From Kiloniella sp. EL199 (lineage in GTDB: Bacteria > Pseudomonadota > Alphaproteobacteria > Kiloniellales > Kiloniellaceae), in NCBI RefSeq assembly GCF_900313065.1, contig NZ_OMPU01000010.1, positions 558,001-622,000 on the forward strand: a stretch of DNA of 64,000 bases, in the 5' to 3' direction. Each line of letters opens with the position of its first letter. Within the stretch, counting starts at the first letter, position 1. The translations under genes were made by a program, and so were the position numbers. Positions 16,561 to 24,893 of the stretch are shown in pieces. The notes under the pieces were generated by a model that ran no database searches, was not told where the DNA came from, and saw nothing but the letters and a program-made list of their open reading frames with translations.

Positions 16561-17433
16561 CTAATGAGGCAGGCTGGTGCTCTGTTTTTCCGGCGTGAGA
16601 ACAGACACGAGCTTCTTGGCAAAATCCTGCGGGCTGGAAAATGCTGGCGTTGCCCGTTGTAGCTTGATGGCCTGAAGCTCTTTTTCCAGGCCCTGTATGT
16701 CTTCGATAACGGTGTTATAATCTGGTGCGCTCTGCAAAGCGAAGGCAGGGGAGATGCCTGAACCTTTTTCAGGAATACGCCCGATTTTTCTGGCTGCAGG
16801 CAGTCGTCTTGGGCAGCTACATTTTGCTTTGCTATTCGCAATCCCGCAATTGCTTGAGGTGAATGCGACCACTTCACTACGAGCACGGGAAAGACGTTTT
16901 CGGTAGTTTGCCGGACTGAGATCCAGTACCTCGGCAGCTTCGGAGTGAGGAAGGTCAAGAATATCACCCAGAACGTAGGCAAGACGGTGTTTAAGATCGA
17001 GACAAAGCAGCATGGCCATTGTACAGGAAATACGCAATTCGTTGAGCCATACCCTGTTTTCCGCTGAGGCGGTAGTATCAGATGATGCAACAGATGGTGA
17101 GGCGTTTGGATCAAATCCGCTTTCAAGATCTTGTTTGAAGAGGTCAAAGTTCAACCCCGGGTCTTTGTCTCGGACTTTTTTCGCCGTGAACAGGTAGTTT
17201 GCGGCAACCCGATAGACCCATGTTCTGAAAGTGCTTTTCCCTTCAAAGGTTGAAAGCCTGGTGATTACAAGGATTAATATTTCTTGTGTGGCTTCCTGGG
17301 CATCATCAGGGTTCACAAGTATGCGCATCGCCAGATGGTGGATCTGATCCTGTACATTTTGTACCAGTTTTTCCAAGGCGACTTGATCGCCAGTCTGTGC
17401 CGCAGTTACCAAATGTTCCAAAGTTTTTTGCAT
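16561..17433 (-). CDS. ECF-type RNA polymerase sigma factor with C-terminal extension
   Basis: A 290-residue sigma factor. Region 2 is at about residues 10-85 (ALEKLVQNVQDQIHHLAMRI, NPDDAQEATQEILILVITRL and the -10 reading part FEGKSTFRTWVYRVAANYL); region 4 is near 140-195 (AYVLGDILDLPHSEAAEVLD, then SPANYRKRLSRAR). The tail of about 95 residues contains a cysteine cluster (CGIANSKAKCSC) and a helical stretch, and may replace an anti-sigma factor. No anti-sigma gene is adjacent. The SnoaL-like gene downstream is probably its target or part of its operon. Confidence 0.85.
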   Translation of the reverse strand: MQKTLEHLVTAAQTGDQVALEKLVQNVQDQIHHLAMRILVNPDDAQEATQEILILVITRLSTFEGKSTFRTWVYRVAANYLFTAKKVRDKDPGLNFDLFKQDLESGFDPNASPSVASSDTTASAENRVWLNELRISCTMAMLLCLDLKHRLAYVLGDILDLPHSEAAEVLDLSPANYRKRLSRARSEVVAFTSSNCGIANSKAKCSCPRRLPAARKIGRIPEKGSGISPAFALQSAPDYNTVIEDIQGLEKELQAIKLQRATPAFSSPQDFAKKLVSVLTPEKQSTSLPH

Positions 17434-17581
17434 CTCGCCAATGTCTCTTTATTCGTTGTTCTATTTAGTTAGACAGCAAATGAAACCAATGTGTGACAGA
17501 TTAATTTTCTTTCTTTGTAATAAAAGTGGGAAATATCGGTCAAGCTATTGCTTTTATATGAATATTTTAAGTGTTGATTTT

Positions 17582-17623
17582 TTAGGACGATCGTCCTAAT
17601 ATAAATTAAGACGATCGTCCTAA
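17582..17623. promoter_or_regulatory. Double TetR operator
   Basis: Two near-identical 18 bp palindromes, TTAGGACGATCGTCCTAA at 17582-17599 and TTAAGACGATCGTCCTAA at 17606-17623, are 24 bp apart centre to centre. They lie 21 bp before the TetR start, as expected for an autoregulated TetR with two dimers bound. Confidence 0.85.
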
Positions 17624-17644
17624 TTTTGAAGTTGATATTCTGAA

Positions 17645-18217
17645 ATGAAGAAACAAAAAACGCGAGAACATATTGTTGAAGCTGCGGATCAGCTATTTTA
17701 CCAGCAAGGGTATGAGAACACATCCTTTACGGATATATCCGATGCCGTGCAGATTTCGCGTGGTAATTTTTACTATCACTTCAAGACAAAGGACGACATT
17801 CTCGAGGCCGTGATCAGCGCACGAATGGATAAAACCCGCAAGATGCTGTCTCAGTGGGAATTGGATGGTTCGCACCCGGAAAATCGCATCAGGTGTTTCG
17901 TCCGAATTCTAATTACCAATCGGGATGAAATTTTGAATTATGGGTGCCCCGTTGGAACTCTGACAACAGAACTGGCAAAGCTGAAACATGCTTCGCGGGA
18001 CGAAGCTAATGCCCTGTTCACTCTTTTTCGTGATTGGCTAAAAGAACAATTTATTTTGCTTGGGCGTTCAAAAGACGCGGATGATCTGGCAATGCATCTA
18101 CTGGCCAGATCGCAAGGTGTTGCGACTTTGGCAAGTGCTTTTCATGATGCAAAATTTATCGATCAGGAAGTTGCGCAGATGTGCGACTGGCTCAATACCT
18201 ATGTGATTGAAAAGTAA
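17645..18217 (+). CDS. TetR-family regulator
   Basis: A 190-residue TetR repressor. The N-terminal HTH (residues about 5-50) reads REHIVEAADQLFYQQGYENT, then FTDISDAVQISRGNFYYHFK; the C-terminal part (TetR_C) has the Cys-containing ILNYGCPVGTLTTELAK typical of the AcuR/NemR-like branch, which senses electrophiles. Autoregulation is indicated by the double operator just upstream. The downstream YciI-like and tag genes run in the same direction and may be co-controlled, although a repeat-containing 150 bp gap lies between. Confidence 0.9.
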   Translation: MKKQKTREHIVEAADQLFYQQGYENTSFTDISDAVQISRGNFYYHFKTKDDILEAVISARMDKTRKMLSQWELDGSHPENRIRCFVRILITNRDEILNYGCPVGTLTTELAKLKHASRDEANALFTLFRDWLKEQFILLGRSKDADDLAMHLLARSQGVATLASAFHDAKFIDQEVAQMCDWLNTYVIEK

Positions 18218-18272
18218 CAGATGGAGAAGAAGCGGAATAGGAACAGGCACGACCCGAGAAAAAGATTTAAGA

Positions 18273-18337
18273 CCAGAAACACTTACCAGAAACACTTACC
18301 AGAAACACTTACCAGAAACACTTACCAGAAACACTTA
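18273..18337. repeat. Five tandem 13 bp repeats
   Basis: The unit CCAGAAACACTTA occurs five times in perfect tandem between the TetR and YciI-like genes, ending 30 bp before the latter's start. If transcribed, it is part of the leader. Confidence 0.95.
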
Positions 18338-18366
18338 AAAGAGACATGTTATTAAAGGACGAACAG

Positions 18367-18654
18367 ATGTTTATTGTACTGCTGAAATTTTCTGAAAACA
18401 AAGCAAATGCTGGCCAGTTCATGGATCGGCACAAGGCATGGATCAAACAAGGATTTGATGCGGGTGTTTTCCTTATGGTTGGCAGTTTGAAACCGGGAGC
18501 AGGCGGTATGGTTCTCGCTCATAATAGCTCCTTGGAAGAGCTGGAGAGACGAGTACAGGAAGATCCTTTTGTGGCAGAAAATGTTGTTAGCGCAGAAATT
18601 CTGGATGTCGATCCGGCTAAAGCTGATGACAGATTAAGTTTTCTTTTAAGCTAA
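18367..18654 (+). CDS. YciI-like protein
   Basis: A 95-residue YCII-related protein. The fold typically carries a His-Asp pair; here H is in DRHKAWIKQG and D in EDPFVAENVV. Biochemical roles of the family are mostly unknown; YciI of Haemophilus is a proposed enzyme. ATG 18367 is chosen for AAAGGA upstream rather than ATG 18346. It lies 12 bp before tag and is probably co-transcribed with it. Confidence 0.8.
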   Translation: MFIVLLKFSENKANAGQFMDRHKAWIKQGFDAGVFLMVGSLKPGAGGMVLAHNSSLEELERRVQEDPFVAENVVSAEILDVDPAKADDRLSFLLS

Positions 18655-18666
18655 AGGGATCAGGAA

Positions 18667-19272
18667 ATGAGTGAAACGACTGTTGGGCCAGATGGAAAAC
18701 ATCGCTGTCGGTGGAGTGATTCTGCCCCGGAATTTATTGATTATCACGACAGCGAGTGGGGATTTCCGGTCGGTGATGATTATCGATTGTTTGAGAAGCT
18801 CTGTCTGGAAGGTTTTCAGTCCGGTTTAAGCTGGCGTACTATTCTGGCAAAGCGCGAGAATTTTCGCGTAGCGTTTCACAATTTCGATTTCAACAAAGTG
18901 GCGCTTTTTACTGATGAAGATCGAGATCGTTTGTTACAAGATTCTGGGATTATTCGCCATCGGGGCAAGATCGAAGCGGTGATCAATAACGCAAAGCGTG
19001 CACAGGAAATGGTTAAGAGAGAAGGGTCGTTATCTGCCTTTATCTGGCGCTATGAACCTAAAGAGGCCGAACTGTCTGCACCGCAAACAGCCTCGACATC
19101 CCCGGCATCAATTGCTCTGTCTAAAGACTTGAAAAAGCTGGGGTGGAAATTTGTCGGCCCAACCACGATGTTTGCCCTGATGCAGGCAATGGGATTGATT
19201 AATGATCATGTGGAAGGGTGTATTATGCGTGACAAGGTGAGGGAGGCTCGGGATCGCTTCAAACGCCCTTAA
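18667..19272 (+). CDS. tag: DNA-3-methyladenine glycosylase I
   Basis: A 201-residue monofunctional glycosylase that removes 3-methyladenine from alkylated DNA. Family signs: zinc ligands C14 and H27 near the N-terminus and the His/Cys pair in NDHVEGCI near the C-terminus; the base-recognition Glu E48 in CLEGFQSGLSW; the HhH region with DSGIIRHRGKIEAVINNAKR. Length and residues are normal. It follows the YciI-like gene; linkage of tag to a TetR of electrophile-sensing type would fit a response to alkylating compounds, but that is inference. Confidence 0.95.
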   Translation: MSETTVGPDGKHRCRWSDSAPEFIDYHDSEWGFPVGDDYRLFEKLCLEGFQSGLSWRTILAKRENFRVAFHNFDFNKVALFTDEDRDRLLQDSGIIRHRGKIEAVINNAKRAQEMVKREGSLSAFIWRYEPKEAELSAPQTASTSPASIALSKDLKKLGWKFVGPTTMFALMQAMGLINDHVEGCIMRDKVREARDRFKRP

Positions 19273-19304
19273 AATGAATTCGATCAACAGGTTCGAGCCT
19301 TATC

Positions 19305-19889
19305 TTATAATGTTCTGTTTAGCGCCGCTATAACCATGCTCTTTGCGGCATTTCCGGCTGCTTCAATGTAATTGTGGTCCCGATGAATAAGCATTGTAGA
19401 AAAAGCCCCATCCATTAGCAAAATGATGTGACGAGCTAATTCGTTGGGATGGGTAATATTATTTTTTAAAAATTGCTCTGCAAGCCACGCTTCGAATTTT
19501 TTCTTATGGGTTGCGCCAACTTTCATGGCAGGATGACCTGGCATGTTGGCGAGTTCGGCTGCTGTCCGTAAAAAGCCACATCCTTTCCATTTTGGATGTT
19601 GAGAATTCTTGGCGAGATTTATAAAAATTGCTGCAATTTTATCGGACAAATCACCATCAGCTTTTTCAAACCATTCAGCGAATATTTTTAGATTTGGTTG
19701 ATCGCGAGATTCTAAATACCCGGCCACCAATTCATCTTTGCTTTTGAAATGATAATAAAGAGTTCTTTTTGTAATGCCTGCTTTCTCGGCTATCGCATCA
19801 ACGCTAACAGCGCGGATGCCTTCGCCATAGAATAAAGAGTTTGCTGCGTTTAAAATGCGGTCTTTAGTCGATGGAATACTTTGTTTCAT
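19305..19889 (-). CDS. TetR-family regulator
   Basis: A 194-residue TetR repressor. HTH: KDRILNAANSLFYGEGIRAV, then SVDAIAEKAGITKRTLYYHFKSK (residues about 8-52). The C-terminal domain has KWKGCGFLRTAAEL, which places it in the branch often found next to acyl-CoA enzymes. ATG 19889 is chosen because the frame extension to 19919 would lie within the operator. It is divergent from the crotonase gene at 19977 and probably represses it. Confidence 0.88.
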   Translation of the reverse strand: MKQSIPSTKDRILNAANSLFYGEGIRAVSVDAIAEKAGITKRTLYYHFKSKDELVAGYLESRDQPNLKIFAEWFEKADGDLSDKIAAIFINLAKNSQHPKWKGCGFLRTAAELANMPGHPAMKVGATHKKKFEAWLAEQFLKNNITHPNELARHIILLMDGAFSTMLIHRDHNYIEAAGNAAKSMVIAALNRTL

Positions 19890-19923
19890 AATTATGTATA
19901 CTAACCAGTGAGTGTACATAATT
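19890..19923. promoter_or_regulatory. TetR operator between divergent genes
   Basis: Arms AATTATGTATAC (19890-19901) and GTGTACATAATT (19912-19923) form an inverted repeat with one mismatch, centred in the 87 bp gap between the TetR and crotonase genes. Confidence 0.65.
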
Positions 19924-19976
19924 ATTTGAGATCACTAACCTTATGTCAACAACAATAAAATGAAAGGTTAGTCGTT

Positions 19977-20768
19977 ATGATCAATAGTGTTTTATATGAA
20001 CTGAAAGGTAACGTAGCTCTTTTAACTCTTAATCGGCCAGAGAAACTCAATGCGCTGAATTATGCGATGATTGACCGATTAATGGAATTGTTGGGCGACA
20101 TTGAGGATAATGATCAGATACGGGTTGTAATCATTACGGGGGCAGGAGATAGAGCTTTTTCGGCGGGTGGAGACATTCACGAATTCTCAAAATCAATCAA
20201 GCAGGGAGCTGAAGTTGCCGTCAAAGAGTTTGTCAGGCGAGGACAGGGAATGACCAAGCGTATTGAAGCATATAGAAAACCGGTCATCGTCGCTGTAAAT
20301 GGTATTGCGTTTGGCGGAGGGTGCGAGATTACGGAAGCCGCGCATATTGCAATTGCCAGTAATCAAAGTGTTTTTGCCAAACCAGAAATAAACATAGGCA
20401 TTCCGCCGACTTTTGGTGGGACGCAGCGTTTGCCAAGGTTAGCGGGGCGCAAGCGTGCACTTGAACTCCTTCTTTCGGGAGATAGCTTTAGCGCAGAGCA
20501 TGCTTATCGGATTGGGTTGGTTAATGAAATTGTATCTCATAACGATTTATTAGCATCAGCATATAGTATGGCTGATCGTATTACTCGACATTCGCCGCTC
20601 GCGGTTTCTCGAATCATCACAGCTGTTACTCGTGGTATCAACTCCACTATTACAGAAGGTTTGCAGATAGAAAGCGAACAATTTGCACGAATGGCAGTCA
20701 CGGAAGATGTTCATGAAGGGTTAAATGCCTGGATTGAGCGACGTGTTCCTGAATACCGTGGTTGCTAA
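19977..20768 (+). CDS. Enoyl-CoA hydratase/isomerase family protein
   Basis: A 263-residue crotonase. The oxyanion-hole segments are FSAGGDIHEF (about 61-70) and GIAFGGGCEITEAAH (about 109-123). The two hydratase glutamates are present: E117 in GGCEI and E137 in AKPEINIGIPP, so a real hydratase is likely. The end ERRVPEYRGC is a typical tail. AAAGG precedes the ATG. It is divergent from a TetR gene with an operator between, suggesting control by an acyl-CoA or related ligand. No beta-oxidation partners lie next to it. Confidence 0.92.
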   Translation: MINSVLYELKGNVALLTLNRPEKLNALNYAMIDRLMELLGDIEDNDQIRVVIITGAGDRAFSAGGDIHEFSKSIKQGAEVAVKEFVRRGQGMTKRIEAYRKPVIVAVNGIAFGGGCEITEAAHIAIASNQSVFAKPEINIGIPPTFGGTQRLPRLAGRKRALELLLSGDSFSAEHAYRIGLVNEIVSHNDLLASAYSMADRITRHSPLAVSRIITAVTRGINSTITEGLQIESEQFARMAVTEDVHEGLNAWIERRVPEYRGC

Positions 20769-20816
20769 AAAGTATAATATTCAAGTTTGGTATGATTATG
20801 TTTTTAAAGGAAAGTT

Positions 20817-21398
20817 TTGCCTGTGAATAAACAGGATATTACTGCTCTGCTGAATTTCTTGCGTGCAAGCGAGCCGCTGAAATCGACCTTGCGAAGTGGT
20901 TATACGGCTTCAGGGCGGCGGGAAAGTACTGCGGAACACACATGGCGTCTTAGTTTGATGGCACTGTTACTGGAGGATGAGTATCCGGAAATGGATTTAC
21001 TCAAGCTTTTGAAAATCTGCATTGTTCATGATTTGGGAGAGGTTATTAACGGTGATATTCCGGCGATCAATCAATCCGAGAGCCATGATAAAAATTTTCA
21101 AGAACGGTATGATTTAGATGGACTGACATCGGTTTTGCCAGATGGTTTGAAAACAAAAATAATGTCCTTGTGGGATGAATATGATCAGGGAAGCTCTAAA
21201 GAGGCGCAATTGGCAAAAGCATTGGATAAGCTAGAGACCATTTTGCAGCATACACAGGGGAAAAACCCTAAGAATTTTGATTATGAATTTAATTTGACTT
21301 ATGGCAAAAAGCAGACAGATTTTGATGGGAATACCCGTGCTATTCGTAATCTGATTGATCAGGATACAGAGTTATTATTGTGTAAAGATAAAAATTAA
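20817..21398 (+). CDS. HD-domain phosphohydrolase (YfbR/HDDC2-like 5'-nucleotidase)
   Basis: A 193-residue HD-superfamily protein. The metal-binding HD signature is visible as ESTAEHTWRLSL (H41), VHDLGEVINGDIP (H71, D72) and a later Asp in ALDKLETILQH. The family hydrolyses deoxynucleoside 5'-monophosphates; specificity is inferred. Start is either TTG 20817 or GTG 20823; the GTG has the better spacing to AAAGGAAAG. It lies about 48 bp behind the crotonase gene on the same strand. Confidence 0.85.
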   Translation: MPVNKQDITALLNFLRASEPLKSTLRSGYTASGRRESTAEHTWRLSLMALLLEDEYPEMDLLKLLKICIVHDLGEVINGDIPAINQSESHDKNFQERYDLDGLTSVLPDGLKTKIMSLWDEYDQGSSKEAQLAKALDKLETILQHTQGKNPKNFDYEFNLTYGKKQTDFDGNTRAIRNLIDQDTELLLCKDKN

Positions 21399-21414
21399 GT
21401 GTTGCCCATGGGGG

Positions 21415-22263
21415 TCATGGTGAGTTGCTGTAATGCTGGATCAGTCTCTGGATGTTTTGTTGTCTGTATTGTCCGACATTGTTCCAGATTTCATCCGCGA
21501 GGTGAGGGTCGGTATTGTAGAATTTATGGCTGATCATCATGTACCAGTCATAACGGGCAAAGGGGTGTTTTACCTCTGCCAGTTTACCTTCTAGTCCAAG
21601 CTTTTTGATAAGATTGTTCCCGATAGTGCTTTCCACAATATAGGCATCCAGACGCCCGGCGGCGACATGTTGTAAACCCTTTGTCGGCAAGTGACGTGTG
21701 TTTGCCATAATGCTATGTTCTTCTTTGAGTTTTTTGACAATGACATAATCAGTTGATGCACCAATGGAATGTCTCATGTTACTGAAATTTTCTCCGTCCC
21801 AATCAAAATCACTACCTTTCTTTTTGAAAAGACTATAGGTCACTCGACGAAGTCGCCTGTCGGGATCCGGTTTGTTGCTAATACTGACTCTAACGGGCAA
21901 ATAAGGATAGCGACCAATGAATTCGCGTTCCTTTAGATGTATAGAGGCAAAAATGCCGTCAATTTTATTCTGTTCCAGAAGTTTGAGACATCGTTTCCAT
22001 GGACGACGTATGAACTCGGCTGAAAACCCGGCTTTTTTCAGAGAGGCATCAATAATTTCGACGAGAATGCCGGGCTTTTTTTCAGGAAATGTGTCCTGCT
22101 CTCCTATAAAATAAGGGGGGTAGCTCTGATTCTCGGTACAGAGAACAAAGGAGGGATTCTCTGCCCAGGCTGTTGCTTTGGATAGGCTGATGAGAAAACT
22201 TGTTATGATCACCAGTTTGGCACCATACGCCGAAACGGATGCCAAAGATATTTTGTGATTCAA
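21415..22263 (-). CDS. Periplasmic solute-binding protein family 3 (SBP_bac_3-like)
   Basis: A 282-residue secreted protein with a signal peptide (residues 1-34, ending TAWA). The mature part begins SFVLCTENQSYPPYF and includes PGILVEIIDASLKKAGFSAE and RPWKRCLKLLEQNKIDGIFA, typical for lobe 1 of family-3 binding proteins. No permease or ATPase is adjacent. Orphans like this in alphaproteobacteria often act as sensors or amino-acid scavengers. It is convergent with the HD gene, 16 bp apart, and a 25 bp direct repeat lies just before its start. Confidence 0.82.
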   Translation of the reverse strand: MNHKISLASVSAYGAKLVIITSFLISLSKATAWAENPSFVLCTENQSYPPYFIGEQDTFPEKKPGILVEIIDASLKKAGFSAEFIRRPWKRCLKLLEQNKIDGIFASIHLKEREFIGRYPYLPVRVSISNKPDPDRRLRRVTYSLFKKKGSDFDWDGENFSNMRHSIGASTDYVIVKKLKEEHSIMANTRHLPTKGLQHVAAGRLDAYIVESTIGNNLIKKLGLEGKLAEVKHPFARYDWYMMISHKFYNTDPHLADEIWNNVGQYRQQNIQRLIQHYSNSP

Positions 22264-22275
22264 TTCAGCCCCCTT

Positions 22276-22325
22276 TCTGCCCCCGCTTAAAGGTACCGGG
22301 TCTGCCCCCGCTTAAAGGTACCGGG
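22276..22325. repeat. 25 bp direct tandem repeat, two copies
   Basis: Two identical 25 bp units (22276-22300 and 22301-22325, each beginning TCTGCCCCCGC and ending GGTACCGGG) lie directly upstream of the solute-binding protein gene, where its promoter or leader should be. Confidence 0.95.
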
Positions 22326-22457
22326 TAGATGCTATCAGATAAGTGACTAAAAAACTATAGGTGAAGGGCAAGAAATCCACAGAAGTAAGCCGGTTTTGAT
22401 TACTTTGATTGTTATAATTAAAGTCGTTTCTTCGTCGCAAAATTCCTGGGTAGTAAT

Positions 22458-22751
22458 ATGATTACACGTATTTTTAGGGTGCAAATCAAACCGGAACTTC
22501 GGGAAGAGTTTGAGACACTCTATCGAGTGAAGTCGATAGATGCGGTGCAAAATGCCGAGGGTTTTATATCAGTAACGATTGGGAAGCCGACAGTCTGGGC
22601 ACCTGATGAGTATGTGATGGTTTCGACCAGGACAAACGAGACTGCTTTGAAGAAGTTTGCCGGGGAAAAATGGAGCGAAGCTCATATTCCATCAGGAATG
22701 GAAAAGTTCGTTATTGATTGCTGGGTACATCATTATGAATCTTTTGATTGA
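22458..22751 (+). CDS. Antibiotic-biosynthesis-monooxygenase (ABM) domain protein
   Basis: A 97-residue dimeric alpha-beta barrel protein. ITRIFRVQIKPELREEFETL opens the domain, GFISVTIGKP forms the second strand, and EYVMVSTRTNETALKKFAGE leads to the last helix. Such small proteins act as heme- or quinone-related monooxygenases or have unknown roles. It stands alone with its own ATG at 22458. Confidence 0.8.
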   Translation: MITRIFRVQIKPELREEFETLYRVKSIDAVQNAEGFISVTIGKPTVWAPDEYVMVSTRTNETALKKFAGEKWSEAHIPSGMEKFVIDCWVHHYESFD

Positions 22752-22804
22752 TGGAGGTTTTAAAGGCTTCTTTGCGTGAATTTTTTGCTAGTGTTTGTAA
22801 AAAA

Positions 22805-22835
22805 TAGAGAGCCAGTGAATAGTACTGGCTCTCTA
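22805..22835 (-). terminator. Terminator of the VOC-SnoaL operon
   Basis: A 12 bp perfect stem (TAGAGAGCCAGT at 22805-22816 with ACTGGCTCTCTA at 22824-22835); on the minus strand it is followed by a T run. Confidence 0.85.
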
Positions 22836-22900
22836 TAACCCGATACATCAAACATAACTAGTCGAACGGTTTTGTCGGGGATAAGGCATGTGATCACAAA

Positions 22901-23305
22901 TTAAAGTGGTGTGACATCAACATAGACCTGATAGTCCTGAATAAGACCGGATTTCATTTTCAGTATCGTTGCAAAAGGCAGAGAAAGCTCACTTTGATCC
23001 AGCCGTTTATAGTGTACTTCGCCTTTGCATATAATATCTTCGTTCTGTGCCCATATGCCGTCAATTCTATGGGTCATGCTGTCAATAATTTGAAAGAAAT
23101 TTTCGTTGGCTTCCAATACGGCACTTTTACCGGTAACCGCATCAAAGTTTCCAAGCTGAAAACGAAGATCATCAGCAAGGAAAGCTCCAAGCCTGGATGT
23201 GCTTTTTTCATCCACTGCCGCATATAGTTTTGTTATCAAACTCTCGGCATTTTCCTGAATATTTTCAGGGAGTAATAAAGGTGTTTTACAGGCAAGATTT
23301 GTCAT
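22901..23305 (-). CDS. SnoaL-like nuclear-transport-factor-2 fold protein
   Basis: A 134-residue NTF2-fold protein: ESLITKLYAAVDEKSTSRLG, FLADDLRFQLGNFDAVTGK, and FATILKMKSGLIQDYQVYVD are the typical helix, pocket and sheet parts. Function within the family ranges from polyketide cyclase to isomerase and cannot be set here. It follows the VOC gene by 54 bp on the same strand and both are divergent from LysR at 23973. The operon is closed by a terminator at 22805-22835. Confidence 0.8.
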   Translation of the reverse strand: MTNLACKTPLLLPENIQENAESLITKLYAAVDEKSTSRLGAFLADDLRFQLGNFDAVTGKSAVLEANENFFQIIDSMTHRIDGIWAQNEDIICKGEVHYKRLDQSELSLPFATILKMKSGLIQDYQVYVDVTPL

Positions 23306-23359
23306 TGTTATCTCTTGTTATCGGTTTTGCTGGTTTTATGATTGGTTGGGTTATGGCCA

Positions 23360-23785
23360 TTATGGCGTGTCATAGAGGTTCCGTTCCGCGGGATCATCGC
23401 TGAAATACTGGATGAATTCGAACTGGAAGCCCTCGGGGTCAACAAAATAAACCGTTTTGCGAAAGGGGTGATCGGCGCCCTGAATGTCGATCTCAAATCC
23501 CTTGGCCTGAAGGCGATTTACGATGCCATCTACGTCATCAACCTCGAACCCCAGATGGGCGAGGCCGGGTTTATGTCCGGCAAGTTCACGATTTTTACCT
23601 TCGCCATTATCATTCAGAGTGATGTATGTCGTGTCATTCCCCACATGTAGCCAGCGACGTGGTTTTCCTTTCCACTTCATTTCGCCTTGCCCGCGGATAA
23701 CCCATTGGGGAAAGGCCGTTTGAATAAAATCCAGGGTTGCCGCTAAATCAGTGACAACCAGATTGGCGTGTTCGAAACGTACCAT
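23360..23785 (-). CDS. VOC-family (glyoxalase/extradiol-dioxygenase-like) protein
   Basis: A 141-residue protein of two beta-alpha-beta-beta-beta repeats. Putative metal ligands: H6 in RFEHANLVV, H in GLAHLGFEVDD, and E in FQFEFIQY. This arrangement fits metal-dependent members such as glyoxalase I-like lyases. ATG 23785 begins the operon; the SnoaL gene follows. LysR at 23973 is divergent, 188 bp away. Confidence 0.85.
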   Translation of the reverse strand: MVRFEHANLVVTDLAATLDFIQTAFPQWVIRGQGEMKWKGKPRRWLHVGNDTTYITLNDNGEGKNRELAGHKPGLAHLGFEVDDVDGIVNRLQAKGFEIDIQGADHPFRKTVYFVDPEGFQFEFIQYFSDDPAERNLYDTP

Positions 23786-23972
23786 GGAACTCTCCTTTCA
23801 ATTCTAGAGCTCTATAAATTCGTCTTTTTTGCTTTGGCCAGTTGCAAGAAAAGACAATTGTTATTGTGTCTGAATTATAGATAAGGTGTTTCCTGTGGTG
23901 ATATAATAGGTGTATATAGAAACATATTGGTGAGAAAAAGTTGACAAAATTTGTTGCTGTCTGGAGACATCT

Positions 23973-24893
23973 ATGGAGAGCATGAATGCAATCCCGATAT
24001 TCATTGCTGTTGTTGAAGAGGGGAGTTTTGCAGGAGCTGCGCGCCGTATCGGCGTAACTAAATCAGCGGTTAGCAAGCGCATTTCTCAATTGGAAGCCCA
24101 CTTGGGGGTACAGCTTTTACATCGTTCGACGCGCAAACTAAGTTTAAGTGAGGCAGGAGAACAGTATTTCGCCCATGCAATTCAGTCGCTGGCAGCTGCG
24201 CAAGATGCTGAAGATGCTGTTGCCCAACTTCAGAGAGCACCACAGGGCAGATTGCGTATTAATACACCGATGTCTTTTGGTCGTTTGCATGTTGCGCCCC
24301 TTATTCCCGAATTCCTCTCGACCTATCCGGCAGTTGGCATTGATATGGTGATGGATGATCGGGTGGTTGATATGGTGGAAGGCGGTTTTGATCTTGCGAT
24401 ACGTGTACGCACGCTGGAAGACAGTGCATTAATTGCGAGAAAGCTTGCTCCTTGTCGTAATCTGCTGTGTGCATCGCCGCGCTATCTTGAGAAGCACGGT
24501 ATTCTGCTGAAATTAGAAGATTTACGGGATCATAATTGCCTGCAGTACGCCTATGCCAGTACAACTCACATTTGGCAGTTTATCCAGAATGATGGCGAAA
24601 CGGTTAGCCTCGAAACAAAAGGCAACTATCAGGTCAATAATTCAGAAGCTCTTCGTGAAGCTCTTGTCGCCGGGGTTGGTATAGGGCGCTTGCCCACCTT
24701 TATTGCAGCAGAAGAAATAACAGCAGGGCGTCTGGAAGCTTTGCTACCCCAATATCAATTACCGAGTCAGACAATACATGCCGTTTTTCCTGAACGTCGC
24801 CATCTTCCAGCGAAAGTCAGGGTTTTTGTTGATTTTCTGGTCGATAAACTTGGCGGGGATCATCCCTATTGGGAAGATGTTTCAGGCCTCTAA
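23973..24893 (+). CDS. LysR-family transcriptional regulator
   Basis: A 306-residue LTTR. The HTH is at about residues 5-40 (FIAVVEEGSFAGAARRIGVT with KSAVSKRISQLE), and the effector domain starts at GRLRINTPMSFGR near residue 90. It belongs to the CrgA/DsdC-like branch (RSTRKLSLSEAG after the HTH). It is divergent from the VOC/SnoaL operon and is its probable activator. Its last 12 bp overlap the convergent MBL gene. Confidence 0.9.
   Translation: MESMNAIPIFIAVVEEGSFAGAARRIGVTKSAVSKRISQLEAHLGVQLLHRSTRKLSLSEAGEQYFAHAIQSLAAAQDAEDAVAQLQRAPQGRLRINTPMSFGRLHVAPLIPEFLSTYPAVGIDMVMDDRVVDMVEGGFDLAIRVRTLEDSALIARKLAPCRNLLCASPRYLEKHGILLKLEDLRDHNCLQYAYASTTHIWQFIQNDGETVSLETKGNYQVNNSEALREALVAGVGIGRLPTFIAAEEITAGRLEALLPQYQLPSQTIHAVFPERRHLPAKVRVFVDFLVDKLGGDHPYWEDVSGL

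Noticed and set aside
16554-17147. 197-codon minus-strand frame
   Set aside because: A shadow of the sigma factor gene, which has clear region 2 and 4 motifs in its own frame.
18273-18337. CRISPR or iteron origin
   Set aside because: 13 bp direct repeats without spacers; no rep or parA gene nearby.
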